From NCBI GenBank assembly GCA_049194865.1, contig JBLZWL010000097.1, positions 62,001 through 126,000 of the forward strand: DNA of 64,000 bases, in the 5' to 3' direction. Made by a program: the position numbers and the translations under genes. The DNA is from Myxococcus terminator_A (GTDB lineage: Bacteria; Myxococcota; Myxococcia; Myxococcales; Myxococcaceae). Position 1 is the stretch's first letter, and the number at the start of each line of letters is the position of its first letter. Below, piece after piece: positions 35,401-50,400 of the stretch. The notes under the pieces were generated by a model. The model was not told the origin of the DNA. It saw only the letters and a list, made by a program, of their open reading frames with translations, and searched no databases.

Positions 35401-38400
35401 ACGACACTGAAGCTGATCCAAGGCTCGGCGTTCGCGTCGAGCCTCACCTCCGTATAGCGCCGCGCCTCGTGCCCCATCTGGTCGATGGCGAGCGCCATCA
35501 CCACCACGGTGTTCTTTCCCTCCAGGCGGGGGTCCGTCAGGAACGGCAGGTAGAAGGAGGTCTCCAGCGCCCCATTCAGGCCACCGCCGATGAACTCCGG
35601 AGTCCCTCCACCCTCGATCTGCGTGGGGCTCACATACGTCGCGCCGTAGATGACCCAGGCACTCACGGTGTCCAGGTCCCCATCGACGTCCTCCGCGTTG
35701 ACCTGGACGTAAGCCTCGGTCCCCTCGACGCGAGCGTTGTTTGCCGAGAAGGACTCGATGGTCGGAATGGCGACAGGCGCCAGGAGCACGTAGCTGCGCA
35801 CTCCCGAATCCAGCCGCTGCCCCAGGGTGTCTTCGACGACGACCCGCAGCGTCACCACGTCACCTGCGTGCTTCCCGGAGAGGTCCAACGTGAAGTCGAG
35901 CGTGTTGCGCACCCCCTCCTCCGAGGAGAAGTTGCTCGCGACGACTTCGCCATCGACATACAGCCGCAGGGTCGACGACCCGTCATCCATCGCTGAAAGC
36001 TGAAGCACGTTCTTCGCCGGGCTCGCGAACAGGCGACGGGGCATTCCCTGCAAGTCCGCCGGAGGACTCGCCGAGCCACGCACGTTGATGGTCACCTCTC
36101 CGCGTGCCGGCTGGCCCAGCGCGTCGACCACGTCGACGTAGAGTGCCGGGTACTCCACCAGGTGGGTGGGGAGTCGGACCGAGCCGGAGTAGTACCCGTC
36201 CGAGCCCACCTTCGGCGTCAGCACGCCCAGGAACACGTCCTCCAGGCTCGCCGTCACCGTGTACGGCGGAGTGCCGCCCGACACGTACGCGGTGATCGGA
36301 ACGGACTGCCCCACGGCGAACGGATCGTACCAGTCCGGGTCCTCCACCGACACCCACGGCTCGCCCTGGGCGGGCGGAGTCGCCACGCGGATGACTCGCT
36401 CTTCGGACAGCCCCTCCACGCCATGGACCGCGCGGGCGCGAACCTGGAGCCGCAGCTCCGAGCCCGGCAGCGCGGTCTCCGGCACCCACCACTGGCCGGA
36501 GGCTGCCCCTGGCTCGAGGTGCGCGAAGGGCACCCCATCCACCAGCAGCAGCGCGTCGTCCACGCGAGCACCCGACACCCGCGCTTCGAACGGCACCAGC
36601 GTGCCTGGCACCACCACCAGCGGCGCGGCGGAGAGCTGCAGCGTCGCGGTCGGCGCCGCGAGCGACGAAGGCGCAGTGAACACCGTCACGCCCGAGAAGC
36701 CCCGCGCGACGACGACCTGGTCTCCCGCCAGCACCGCGTCCCTCGCGTCCGGAGCGACGAGCGTGGCCTTCAGTCCCGGCGTGGTGGTCGCGACATCCCA
36801 CAGCTGCACGCCCTGCTCCGTGGTGACCAGCGCAAGGCGCCCCGACAACCGGATGCGCCGCACGGGCCCCGGCGTCGACACCGTGCTCCGCGCCACGAGG
36901 CTCCCCGCGCTGTCCAGCGCGTAGACCCGGAACCCGGAGTCATTGCCCGCGAGCAACAGCTCACCGCCCAGCGCCACGACGTTCGTCGGCTCGCTCGCGA
37001 TGCTCTCCCGCCTCAGGATGTCCCCCGCGCGATCCAGCTCCACCCACGTGAAGCCCGCGGGGCCTCGCGCGATGACGGCCCAGCGCTCATCTCCCGCGAC
37101 GTCGAGCGTCGGCCCCTGCAGGTCCAGCTTCTTGACGGACAGCACGTCCGGCAGGCTGGCCGTCGCGACGACTCCCGCGCTCACCGTCCACAGCCGTCCA
37201 GGCGTCGCATGGAACCGCTCCACGCTCCCGACGCCAGAGGACAGCCTGGACCCGCGAGTGCTGTCCACGACGAAGGCCCCCGTGGTGTTCGCATCCGTCA
37301 ACACGGACATCGCCGTTCCATTGAGCAGGAAGGTGTCCCCGCCCACGCGCTCGATCTGCCGCACTGCCTTCAGCACGGAGACCGAGAGCTGCCGCGTGGG
37401 ACGCGACGGAATGGCCAGGTCCACCAGCGATGCCCCAGCCAGCCCCGCCGCCACGACGACGCCGCGTCGCGCCGGAGACAAGCCCACCACCGCATCATCC
37501 GTGTTGGACCAGGTGCCCAGGGCCGAAGGAGTCGTGCCCTCGGACGGACCTTCCGACAGCACCTTCACCACGAGCCCCGACTCGGTCGCCGCCAGCAACA
37601 CGCCGCCCGACACGCGCAGCGCCCGCGCCGACAGTGACTCCTGCGCGAGCACTCGCGGCGCGTACGGCTCACTCACGTCCACGGTGCGCAGCACCCCATC
37701 GTCGCCCGCGACGTAGGCCCGGCCACGACTGACGGCCAGCGCCCGCGTCCCGGTTCCCAGCACCGCCTCGCCCTGCGCCACCAGGCTCGACGTGCCCACC
37801 GCCACCACCTGCACGCCTCGCGTCGTCCCCGCCACCAGCATCGCTCCATCCACGTCAACCAGCCGGACGTTGTCCAGGAGGTCCACGGAGGTCTGGGAGG
37901 TAGGCACCGCCACCGGACGCACGTAGAGGCGCTTGAGCGACGCGTAGAACATCCGCTCACCCGTCACCGCCAGCAACGGCGTCGTCACGTACGGGACCGA
38001 GCGGCTCGCGTAGGAGATCAACCGAGGCGCCGCGGGCTGGGTCAGGATGACTTCATCGATCCAGGACATGCCCTGTTCCGCCACGAAGGCCCGGCTCGCC
38101 CCCTTGAGCGACATGACCGACGTGTTCTGCGTCGCTCCCACGAGGCGCGGCTGCTCCGGCCGCGAGACGTCCACGACCTTCAAGCCGCCCTCCGCCATCG
38201 CCACCAGGACATGACGTCCCTGGACGGCCAGCGACAGCGGCGTGCCCTCGAGTCGCACCATCCCCAGAGGCGTCACGGTCACCGTCGCCGCATCACGCAC
38301 CAGCCGACCCACGGCGACGCCCTTCGGAGTCGCCGCTACGACGAGCTCGCCCAGCAGCGCGACGTCCACCGCTCCCGCGAAGTCCCCCGCGACGACGACC

Positions 38401-41400
38401 GAGCCGTCGGACATCGTGGGCGCCACCACCTCGCGCACCCGGAAGTCCGCGGGGCCACCATCACTGACGTTGCCCTGGAGGTCCTTCGCCCAGCCCTCCA
38501 CGCGGAGCACCGTGCCCACGGGCGTGCCCACCGGCACCGTGTAGCTGAGCAACGGTCCCCCCGTGGCCACCAGCACATCACCCAGCTTCACGCGCAGCCC
38601 CTGCTCCACCACCGGCAGCGAGCCATCCGTCGCCGTCAGCTTCGCGGTCACCATCGAACCCGCGGCCACCACCGTGCCCGAAGGAGTCACGTCCAGCGCC
38701 GCAATCGACGGGAGCGTCTCGTCCGGAACCACCAGCACCTGCGCGTGCGCCACGGACTCACGACCATCGCCGTCGACCAGTCGCGCCGTCACCCACGCCT
38801 GGACACTGCCCGCACCCGTCGCCAGCAACGGCATCCTCGGCGTGGCCACCGTGGCCGGCGAGGCGAGGAGCATCTGCTCCTCCAGCGTCACCTGGCTCAG
38901 TCCGACGGCGAAGCTCACCGTGTAGCGCTCGGGCACGTCGCCCTGGAACGCCACCGTCATCGACACCGGCTGGCCTTCCGAGGCCTGAGCGACGGCGGGT
39001 GTCACCGTGAACGGCGTGCCAGCCGGCTTGTCATTCGTGAAGACGAGCACGGACCTGGGCGTGGAGATCGCCGTCTCGCTGCCATCCGTCGCGGTCGCCA
39101 CCAACGTGATGCCATGTCCCGTTCCGGTGCCCACCATGGGCACCGACAGCACCGCCGACAGGGCCGGCGACGTCACGGTGACGCTTCTGAGCACCGTCGC
39201 GCCGTCCATCAGCGACACCGTCACGGTCTTCACCCGCGCCGGGTCCACGAACCTGGGGACCACCGTCATGCGCGTGCCCTCCAGCACCTGCTCGGGCGCC
39301 TCCAGGCTCACGAACTCCGGGCCGGACGTCGCGGTCGTCAGGGCCACCACGTCCTCCGCCTTCTCGGAGTTGCCGGCCTGGTCGTGCACCCACAGCTCCA
39401 GGTGCGCGCTCGTCCCCGTCAGCGGCAGGTCCACCGAGTCCGGCAAGCGGCCGTCGAGCACCTCCACCGTCCGGCCGTTCACCTTCAGCTCCGACACGTA
39501 GGCATTGAACGGATCCACCTCGTCGCTCACGCCAGTGGTCAGCGCGATCCGACTTCCCGCTACACCCGTCGCGGGCGCGACCAGCGACACGACAGGCTCG
39601 TCGGGTCCACGTCCCAGCGGCAGCCGCGCCACGCTTCGCGCATCCGCGGTCAGGATGTCTCCCGCCGTGATGACCGCCGCTCCCGCCAGCGTGGGGTAGT
39701 GACCCACGCCCACGGGGTACGCGCCACCCGACGCGGGCTCGGAGCGGATGTCATGCACCCGAAGCCCCTGGGTGGTTCCCACGACGAGCCACGGCCCGAA
39801 CACGGAAGCGGACTGTGCCGGGACATCCAGCGTGGTGGGCTCCGTCCCGAGCAGCGTCAGGTGGACACCCGACTCCTCGAAGCAACGCAGCATCGTGCCG
39901 CCCAGCACACAGGCCCTGTCTTCCCCCGCCGCGACGACGAGGTCCGCGTTCGCCACGGCCACCGAGGCCTTCACCGTGGGCGCATGCGGCGTGGACACGT
40001 CCACCGACGTCAGGCGCGTCTCGCCCAGCACCAGCGCACGCGTCCCGCTCACGGAGAGCCCCTTCACGGGCTCGCCGGGCAGTCGTCCCGCGACCTGGCC
40101 CGAGGCGGTGTACACCTCGAGGCCCTCATCCGTTCCCACCACCAGCAGCGCACCGCGCACCGCCGCCAGCGCCGTGGGCGCGCGCCGCACGTTCACTGAC
40201 GTCACCGTCAGGTCCGGCAACGACAGCAGCTCGACCACGCCAGCGCCTCCGCGCCGCACCGCCACCGCGAGCCGGTTTTCCACGAAGGCCAATCCCACCC
40301 CGCGCCCCTTCACCCGGCGCGTGCCGATGACGGCGAGCGTGGAACGGGAGCGAAGCTCCACCACGGCCTCTCCCACGGAGTCCTCGCGCAGCACCGCCCA
40401 CGCGTCGCTCCTCGCGGCCACGGCCACCACCGGCAACGAGGGCTCCGGCTTCACGCTTTCGTCGCCCCGCGCGAACACCGCCAGCGCGCCCGTCTTCACG
40501 CTCGCCAGTCGCTGCGAGCCCGTCTCCAGGGCCTCCACCCGTGCCACCACCGGCGCGCCTTCCGGACCGCGCGGCAGCGTGTAGCGCCCGTCCGTCCCGG
40601 AGAACGCGACGCCCCCCACCGTGAGCGAAGGCACGGGCGTCATCGCCCCGGCCTCGGCCTTCACCTGGAGCTGCGAGCCCCCCAGCCACATCGGCCCCAC
40701 CGGCCGCGTCGCGACCTGGATGATTGGAGTGGGCAGCGAGGAGTTCTGCACCTGGAAGATCTGGACCAGCGGCTCGCTCTGGAGCCCGTCCACGTCCGTC
40801 GCCACCGCGCGCACCGCCACGCGATACGGCTTGTCGTTGACCAGCACGGGCACCTGGAAGCGATGGCTCCAGGGCTCGTGCGTCAGCGTCACCGACTGCA
40901 GGTCCAGCTCCAGACGAACGGAAGCGACACCCGCCGGCGCGCTCACGTCCACCGCCACTTCGACCTCGTTGCCTTCCCACAAGGTGCTGCCCACGCTCGG
41001 CGTGCGCAGACTCACCATCGGCTTCGTCGCGCTCGACGTGGCGCCCAGCACGGTGAGCTCCACCGTTGACTCCATGTCGTTGCCACGCGCGTCGACCGCG
41101 TACACCCGCAGCTTCACGAGCGTGTCCTCGGAGACGGACGGCGCCACCCAGCGCACCGGCGCGGGGACTCCCGCGAACGTGGCGAGCTGCTTCGGCTCGG
41201 TCGTCCCCATCAACTGGTGGAACGTGGTGCGCACGACACGGTTGTTGTCGGACACGCTCGCGCGCAGCTCCAGGCTCGCGCCCGAGGAGATCTTGGCGCC
41301 CTGGGTGGGCAGCACCCACGCCACCACCGGGTCCTCGTTGTCGCGCTCCACCGTCACCTGTAGCAGCGCGGGCGCGGAGGTCTGTCCTCGCGAGTCCGTC

Positions 41401-44400
41401 GCCACGGCGACCAGCTCGTGGACCTCGTTCACCGCTCCCGTCAGCACGAGCGGGAGCGTCTCTTCCAGCACGCTCGTCGTCCCCGTCAGGCCGGTGACAC
41501 GCCGCAGCGGCTGGCCGTCCATGCTCAGCTCGATGGAGCTGAGCTGCTCGGGGTCCTCCGCGGAGACTCGGAGGGCGAGCGTCTCGCCTTCCTTGCCCTG
41601 CACCGCCGCGAGCGCGGGCTCCGTGAAGCTCACCGTGGGCAACCTGTCGTTGGTCAGGTTCACGATGGCCGTCACCGTGGCGTCATTGCCGCTGCCATCC
41701 ACCGCGCGAGCCACCAGCGTGGACTTGCCGCCAGCCGGGATGCTCCGCCAGGTGTGGCGGTACTTCGGCTCGTACGGCGACACCCTCGCCAGCTCCTGGC
41801 CATCCACGGAGAGCTCCAGGTTCAACGGCCCCGGGCCCGTGTCCGTGCCGGACACCACGAAGGTGTACTCCGTGCCCACGCCCAGCGTGGAGTTGTGCAC
41901 CGGCGTCGTGCGTCCGTCGAAGGCCAGCGCCACCGTGGGGTCGAGGACGTCCACGGCGTAGAACGTCTTCGGCCATGGCGCGGGCTGCACGTTGCCCACG
42001 ACGTCGTAGACGTTCGTCAACGTCAGCATGTAGCCCTTGGTGGACTCGAGGTTGGCGGCCCCCGCCGGTCTCGTGAAGGTCACCGTCGAGCCAGTCACGC
42101 TCAAGGTGCCCGCCAGCACGGTCCCCGTCGTGACGTTCGTCATCACGGCCGTGGTGAGCGCCTCGGGAGCCACACCCAGCCGCACGGGCTCGTCGAACGT
42201 CGCGCTGAAGGTCTTCTGCGCGAGCGGCACGGACCCGGCGGGCAGATACTCGGGCATCTGGCCCGGCGCCTTCAGGTCTCCCCGGTGGAGCGACTGCTCC
42301 AGCACCAGGCTCGCGCCCGGCTGGGAGAGGTAGAGCGGCACCCAGCCCGTCCCTCCCGCGGGGATGCGGACATCCACGCGGTTGGTCGCGAAGTTCATGA
42401 GCTGCGCGGGAGGACCGTTCTGCGTGAAGCGGACCTCCAGGCCTCGCGTGAAGCCCGTGCCCGTCAGTCGCACCCATTGCCCCGCGTGGTCGACGCGGTT
42501 CGGCGCGACCTCGGAGACGGAGAGCGGCGTGTTGTAGACGAAGCCACCGGGCACCTCCGCCACGTCGCTCCCGCTGACCACGCGCACCAGCACCGGCCCC
42601 GCGTGCTGCGTCGCCGGAGCGAGCACCCGCAGCTGGGTGGCCAGTGCCTCGTGCGTCGGGTCATCCGTGGCCGGCTTCAGGCCGAAGAACACCTGCGAAT
42701 CCGGAGCGAAGCCTGAACCATCGAGCGTCACGACGGTGCCACCCGTCAGGGGTCCATGGTCAGGGGCAATCTCGGAGACAGAGACACCGGAGGCCTCCGC
42801 GTCACCACGGAACGAGTACGTCCAGTCCCCGAGCACGGTGCCGCCCTTGTAGGATGTCGGCCCCAGGGTGACGCGCGCGGAGTAGTCCCGACCGGACACG
42901 AGCGCGCTGGTGGGCTGCGAACGCAGCGTGGAGCCCGACGGAGTCACCGTCGCGGGCACCACCGTGGTCCCATCCAGCAGGAGGATGGACGAGCCGGCCA
43001 CCACGGACAGGGACAGCTCGCTCGCGACGGACACCGACACGGGCGCGTTCAGCGGCAGCACGCCTCCGGGCCGAGGCGACATGTGGCGCACCGTCGGGTA
43101 CGGCAGCGTGTCGAAGAGCTGAGTACGGCCCGACAGCGTCGTCACCAGCACGAAGCCATCACCCACCAGCGGACGGGGCTGGTAGCTGGCGGTGTGCGTG
43201 AAGAAGGTCCGCTCGACGAAGGTCGTCGACGGCGTGGTGTCGATCCACGACGCACGCCCCGTGCCCGCGGCGATCAGCCACGGACCCGAGAGCGCCACTG
43301 CGCTCGGCACGCTCGCGAAATCGCCAGTCGAGGTCCATGAGCCCAGCGACCTCGGCGCCGTCGGGTCCATCGCCTCCAGGACGTACGCGGAAGCACCCGC
43401 CGCCACGGCGATGCGGCTGCCCTCCACGGACAGGTCCATGGCCATCCCCGCCAGCCCGCCCACGGTGCCCAGCACCTTCAGCTCACCGTCCTTCAGGCTG
43501 CGCAGCTCCACGCGCGAGACCTGGTTCTGCTCCAGCAGCACCGCCAGGGCATCCCCCACCACGCCCAGCGCCGCGATGCGCGAAGGCGACAGCGAGTGCT
43601 GCGCCAGCACCACCAGCCGGTCTCTCGTCTGGCTCGCCTCGCGCATCTCGCCGAGCAGCACCAGCTCACCACCACCCGCCACGGCGACCGTGGAGGCTCC
43701 AGGGCCCACTGCCACGGACGTCAGGTACGCGCCCGCCACCAGCGGAACACGGTCCAGCTCCACCGGTGCACAAGGCACTCCCGGGCCACTGCCACAAGCG
43801 CCCAGCTCGTACCGCACCACCACGTTCGTCCCGAGCAGGACGGCCCGGCTTCCCGACACCGCCAGCGACATGGCACCACTCACGCCAGGCACGCGGCCCA
43901 GCTCGAGCTTGTTGCCAGACGTCGACAGGTCGATGGCGACCAGGTCGCTGTCCCGCGCCTGCAACAGCGTCGTCCCCACGAGCGCGCTCGCGGGCCCACC
44001 GGCCTGCAGCTCCTCGCGCTTCGCCAGGGTGAAGGTGAAGCCACCCGCCAGCACGCTGCCCACCGCGCCGCCGCCCGTGGGCGTCTCCACGCGCACGTCG
44101 ACAGGCCCCACGATTCCATCCGGCACCGTCGCCGTCAGCACGCCCGACACGTCCACCGTCGTCGCGCTCGCCGGCACTCCAGAGAACGTCACGCGCGAGC
44201 CGGCATAGAAGCCCTCGCCGTGCAGGCGCACCTGCGCGCGGCTCATCGTCTCCGCGAAGGTCGGCTCAACCTTCGTCAACTTCGGAACCGGCAGGTAGCG
44301 GTAGGCCCCGAGCCGCGACACCGACAGGCCATCCGGATTGCGGACCTCCACGGACGCCGCGCCCGCGACACCGGGAGGCGCGATGACCTGGATGACCTTT

Positions 44401-47400
44401 CCACCCTGCGACACGGCGCAGCTTCCTCCAGACGTCGCGCCCGCCGGCTTGCCGCCGATGAGCACGGTGCAGCCCGACATGAAGCCGGTGCCATGCAGCG
44501 TCACCGTCTCACCACCCGCAGTCAGGCCGTAGGCCGGGCTCACCTCGCCCAGCGTCGGACCCGAGACGGTGGCCTGGGTGGCCGTCTGGAACCGGACCTC
44601 CGTGTCCGTGCCCAGCTCACCGCCCTGCAGGTCGGCCAGGGTGCTGCCCACCTTGAGCACGTAGCGCGTCCCCACGCTCAGCACGGGCGACGGCGTGAAG
44701 ATGGCGCGAGCGCCACCCTCGTCCGAGCGGGCCTCCACCGAGCCCGTCACCGCCTGGCCCGTCGACGTCTCCAGGCGCACCTGGTCCAGGGTGCTCGTGC
44801 TCGGCAGCTCCGACAGGAGCACCGTCGGCTTCGTCCCCACGGGCACCGTCTCGCCCTCGGCTGGAATGGAGCCACGCACCTCCAGGTGGTCCAGCATCAC
44901 CGAGGCGATGGTGCCGGCCAGCTCTCCGTGCCCGGTGTCCGGCGACTGGATGGGCAGTTCCACCGCGCGCCCGTTCTTGTCGAGCACCAGCGTTCCCACC
45001 ATCAGGTACTTGTCCATCATCGCCAGCGTGTTGGCATCGCCCTGGACCAGCGCGTGCTCCAGTGCCGTCGGACTCCCCGTGTGCGGCACCCGGAAGCGCT
45101 GCACCTTGCCGCCGCCCGCCGCGACATACGCGATGCCCGCGGCCACCCGCGTCTGCTCCGCCGAGACCCGGCCATTGTTCATCACGTCCGTGAGCAGCAG
45201 CGCGCCCACTAGCGAAGGCTGGCTCGGCGTCTGGAGCTCGATGACGGACACCTGCGCCTTGGCGCCGAGCGACACGTAGGCTCGCGAGCCTTCCGTCGTG
45301 ATGTGGCGCGCGGAGCCGATGAGCGGAACCTCGCCCACCTGCTCCAGGTCTCCCCGGCGCGCATCCAGCACGAGCAGCCGGGCTCCTCCCACCCCCTCCG
45401 CCGAGGCGAGCAGGTAGTGGCCATTCAGCGCCAGCGCCGTGACGCCACCCTGGATGAGCCGCTGGTACGTCTGACGCGGCTGGGGATTCTCCGTGGTCCG
45501 GTACGCACGAATGCCCGCGGCATCCGCCGCGTAGACCATGTCACCCCCGGCCGCCACGGCCACCGTCGCGCCCGTCCCCGGCAGCGAGTACGTCACCGAC
45601 GACGCGGAAGGCCGCGTCACGTCCAGCACCTTCAGGCCGCCCGTCCCCGCCGCGACGTAGAGGACGTTGCCCACCTTGGCCAACTGGTACGCCCCCGACT
45701 TCCCGCTGTCGCTGAACATCACCCGCGCCATCTGCCGGACCGCCGTCTGCTCGGAGAGGTCCGCGATGAACAGGCCACCCTGGGACTGCGAACGCAGTCC
45801 TCCGCCCTCGACAGCCGCGCCATGGGGGCCGGTGACGTCCACCTCGCCACCGATGGAGGCGTAGAGGACGCCACGGTCCACCAGGACGTGCCGCAACGGA
45901 GGCGTCTCCAGCCGCGCCATCGCTCCCGCGCCATAGAGGAACGAGCTCAGGCGCACGGCCTCACGCTGCTGGGTGCCACCGTCATGCGTGGGAAGCGTCA
46001 GGCGGGCCTTCACATCCACCAGCCCCGCCGCATGGGGAGGAGCCACCGCCGTGGCCTGACCCGACGTGCGCACGTTCACCGTGAACGAGTGCGCGTCGCC
46101 GAAGAAGACCTCCATACCGGGAAGGAAGCCCGTGCCCATGAGGGCCACTTCCACGCCACCCTGCTGGCTCGCATGGTCCGGAACCGGCGCGCTCAACTGG
46201 AGCGCGTCCCGGTACGTGAAGGCGCCCAGCTGCGTCGCCTGCATTCCGTCCGAGTAGGCCACCTGCACCGCCGCGGGCCCCGCGACCGACGACAGCGGAA
46301 TCCGCACGATGAGCGCGCCCGTCCCGGCGTCCCACACCACGTTGCCAGCGCCGGTGATGGGCGTACCACCCACGGACACCACGAGGCCCGTGCCGCCCAG
46401 GTGCGTGCCGTCGATGCGCACCGTCGTCGTCTCGGTCCGCAGACCGCTCGACGGAGTGACGGTGGTGATGGCGGGCCGCTGGCGTCCGGCCTGGTCCACC
46501 TTGAACTTGAAGAAGACCGACGTCGCCAGCGGACGCGACAGCCCCTCCTCGGACAGCGTGGACTTCACGCCGCCCGCCGCCAGGGACACCTCCACCTGCT
46601 CACCGGGCTGGAAGACGTCCGCGACGTCGGGCGTGAAGAACAGCGACGAGGTCCGCAGGGCGGTCGCCTCCACCCGGCTGACTCCGGTCACCACGCGCCC
46701 GGCGGGGAACGCCGTCGAGAAGGCCTTCACGCTGAAGGCTCCCGGTACCAGCGAGTCGAGCGCCACGGGCAGCGAGAAGTCGATGCGGACCTCCGTGCCC
46801 ACCGGCGCCAACGAATCCGGCTCCGGGAACGAGCCCACCGCGAGCAGCTCGGCGGGAGCAATCTCCACGACGGTGCGACCCGCGCCGCGCGTGGCCACCC
46901 ACAATGAACCGCCGAACCACGTCAGGCCTGAGCCCTCCGCATCCAGCAAGGTGGACTGGAGCAACACCGGCTGCCCCTCGTGCGTCGTCGAAACGTCGAA
47001 GACGTACAGGCGCCGGCCCACCGTGACGTAGGCGCGACCCGAGCGCACGGAGATGCGCGCACGCATCAACTGGTCCGTGGACACTCCCGCATCGACGACG
47101 ACTCCACCTAGACGCGCGCCCAACCGGTCATGGATGGCCAGCCGCAGGCCGTTGCCACCCGAGGCGTTGATGTTCGACGTGAGGACGTAGAAGCGGTTCG
47201 CTCCCAGGTCCAGCGCCAGGCCGTCCTCCGGGTACAACGGGATGGAGCGCACGAACACCGGCTGCGGCCCCACCAGCTCGAAGACCTGGATCTGCCCGCT
47301 GGCCGCGCCCGGCTGGGTGACGCTGACGTAGGCCAGCGTGCCCTCGATACGAACGCCCGTGGCGATGCCACCCGTGGTGGCGCGCCCCGCGATGTAGGGC

Positions 47401-50400
47401 CGCTTGCTGTCGGCCACGTCCACCACCGTCACGCCCGCGCCCTCGGCCAGCAGTACCAGGTGGCCGCTCACATCCAGGCTGTTGACGGGGGCGTCCGTCC
47501 TCACGCCGCCCAGACGGATGGGCCGCTCCTCGAGCGTCACATCGAAGATGTCCAGGCCCACCGCGTGGGCCGGCGCTCCCACGCCCACGTACAGCGTGTT
47601 GCCCGACAGCCGCAGCTCGGACACTTCCTTCGGCGGATAGCCGGGCAGCCCCAGGTTCGTGCCGAACGGCAGGTCATAGGCGAAGGTCGCCACGTCCCAA
47701 TCCAGCGTCGTCTCCGGAGTCGCGCCGGGGATCACCAGGCTCACGGTCTCCATTCCCGGCGTGTTCGCCGCGGGCACCGTGAAGCGCACCGTGCGCAGGT
47801 CGACGATGTCGACGTCATCCGCCATCGTCGTCTCGCCGAAGCGGACCTTCATCCCCGGCTGGAGCACGGACTGGTCGAACACCAGCGTCGCCCGCGTCCC
47901 ACCACCCACGGGGCCATGGTCCGGGGACAGCGTCGCGTGCGCCACGGCCGGGTCATCGATGTAGAAGAGCGCGAAGGCCAGCTCCGACTTCGGTCCGCCC
48001 GGGTGCGTGACTGTCACGTCCACGGGGCCCGCCTGCTGTGCCCCCGGCGCGGCGAGCACCATCTCCGTGTCGCCATTCGAGCGAGGGCAGGTGCTGAGCG
48101 TGCACGTCACCACATTGGCGCCGATGCGCACCTGCTCCGTGCCCGTGAAGCCCGAGCCCTTGAGCGTGAGGCTTCCACCGGTGGCACGGGCCAGCGTGGT
48201 CGGCGACACCGACTTGAGCGACGGCACCCGGCTGTTCGCCTTGCCGGTGGTGAACGTGGCGCGGAAATCCTTCAAGAGGTCTCCGCCCCGCTCGTCCTTC
48301 ACACCGGTGGTGACGAGCAGCGTGTAGTCCTCCTCGGCCTTCAGCGTGCCCTGCACGGAGGCCTTCACCGTGTAGAGACGCTTCATGTCGTCACGCTCCA
48401 CGGCGAGCTGCACCACGGCGGGCTGACCCTGGGCGTTCAGCGCGGGCTGACCGTCCTCGCCCAGGAGCTGAACGGAGGCAGGCACGACGCTGGGCGCGAA
48501 GATGGAGCGGTTGAAGCGCACCGTCAGCACCGGGCTATCAGGAGTGATGATGGCCCCGCGCTCCGGATTCACGCCGGTGACGAACGAGAACGGAACCTGC
48601 AGCTCCGTCAGACGGTCTCCACCCGCCAGCAGCAGGCGATCTCCCGCGAGCGCCACGTCCATGGCTGGCTCGGTGTTGCCTCCGCTCACCAGCTTCGGAG
48701 CACGCGGGTTCGACACGTCCACCAGCACCACGCCACCCTCCTTGGCCGACACGAAGAGCATGTCGCCCAGGAGGCGCAGCCGCTGCGGCTGGCCCGGCGT
48801 GTTGGACAGACTCTCGTCGAAGTCGATGCGCGCGCAGTCCAGCGGCTGCTCGGGGTTCGGGCACTCCAGCTCCACCGCCTGCGCGGGGTTGCTGATGTCG
48901 ATGAAGCGAAGCCCCAGCTCCGCCGCCGCGACGATGGCCGTGTTCCCCACCACCACCACGTCCGTGAGGTTGGCCGGGAAGGTCAGCCGCTTCAGCAGCG
49001 TCGCCCCGGGCCGCGCGGCGTCGTAGATCTCCAGGTGACCTTCGGGCCTGGCCGTCTTCGCGTGGTACGTCGTGCGCTGTCCGCCGCCAGCACCGCCTCC
49101 GAGCGAATACTCGGGCGGCGGCGGCAACGTCCCTTCCGGGTTGTCGCAGTAGTGAGCGCCCTCATGGTGTCCGGTGGCGACGAAGAGCTTTCCGCCGTGC
49201 ATCGTCAGGCCATAGGGCTCGCCACCCGGAGACAGGGTCCCCACCAGCAGCGGGTCCGCGGGGTAGCGCGTGTCCAGCAGGCGCAGGATGCCACCCTGGC
49301 CCGCGGCGGGCTCGGAGCCCACGCAGGGGCCCGCGTCCGGCGGAGGATTCGGCACCATCTTGTTGAAGGCCACCCAGCTCCCCATCGGCGTGGGCAGCAG
49401 CCGCGTGGCGAACTCGGGCCCGCCCCAGTCTCCGAACTTCGCCCGGCCCAGCTCCGTCATCGCGCGGTCATTCGCCGTCGTCACCGCCAGGCCAGCCGCG
49501 CCATTGGCGATGAGCACCTGACCCGGCAGCGTCGCCACGTCGAGCGAGTCCGGCGTCAGGTCGAACTCCGGCCATGGCGTGTCACTGGGCAGGTAGCCGA
49601 AGAGGATGGCCTGGAGCCTGTCCACCTTCTCCACCTTGGGATTGACGGTCTGCCCCACGGAGGCGACCGGCTGGCCCGCGTTGCGGACGTCGAAGGTGCC
49701 CGCGGTGTAGGCGTCGAAGTAGCGACCTCCCTGGATGTACCTGGCGTTGAGGTCCTTCGGCAGGCGGTTGCCGTTGATGGACGCTCCCGCTGACGAGTAC
49801 AGGTACAGGGGCTCGTCGAGGTCCGCGGCCAGGGCCTTCGTGCGGAACGCGGAGACGGTGGCAACGCCATCCGTGCTCGTCGGAGCACCCTGCGCCTGCG
49901 GCGTGCGCCCGCGCTCCAGGCCGTAGCCCACCTTACGCTCGAGGCGGCTCACCTCCGGCTCTCCCACGCTTTCGCCCGAGCCCTGATTGTCCGGCAGCGA
50001 GGACGTCACGCGCACTTCCGCGAAGCCATCCGTCCCGAAGGACCCGATAGGCGCCGTCACGGCCAGCTCCTCCGTGGACAGGACCTGGACGGAGGAAGCC
50101 AGCAGCGTGCCGACATAGACCTTCGGTCCGCCCAGCGCCCCATAGGCCCAGTCCGGCAGGAAGCCGACACCGCGTACCCGCATCTGGCTGCCGCCAAAGG
50201 GGTTGAGGAAGCGAGGCGTCGCGCTGGTGATGTTCAGCGGTGCCTTGTAGAGGAAGCCGCCCGCGCGGCGGTCCCACAGCCCCGAGCCCGACTCCAGCGC
50301 TCCGTTCTCATCCAGCACGCCGTTGATGACCACCACGTCCGCGAGGCCAGGCACTCCCGGGGGCACTTTCACTTCCAACAGCGTCGAGGACGGGATCCCC

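Noticed and set aside
47130..49793. 887-residue frame opposite the giant gene
   Set aside because: Antisense shadow; Arg/His-rich without any domain, and the giant frame is continuous there.
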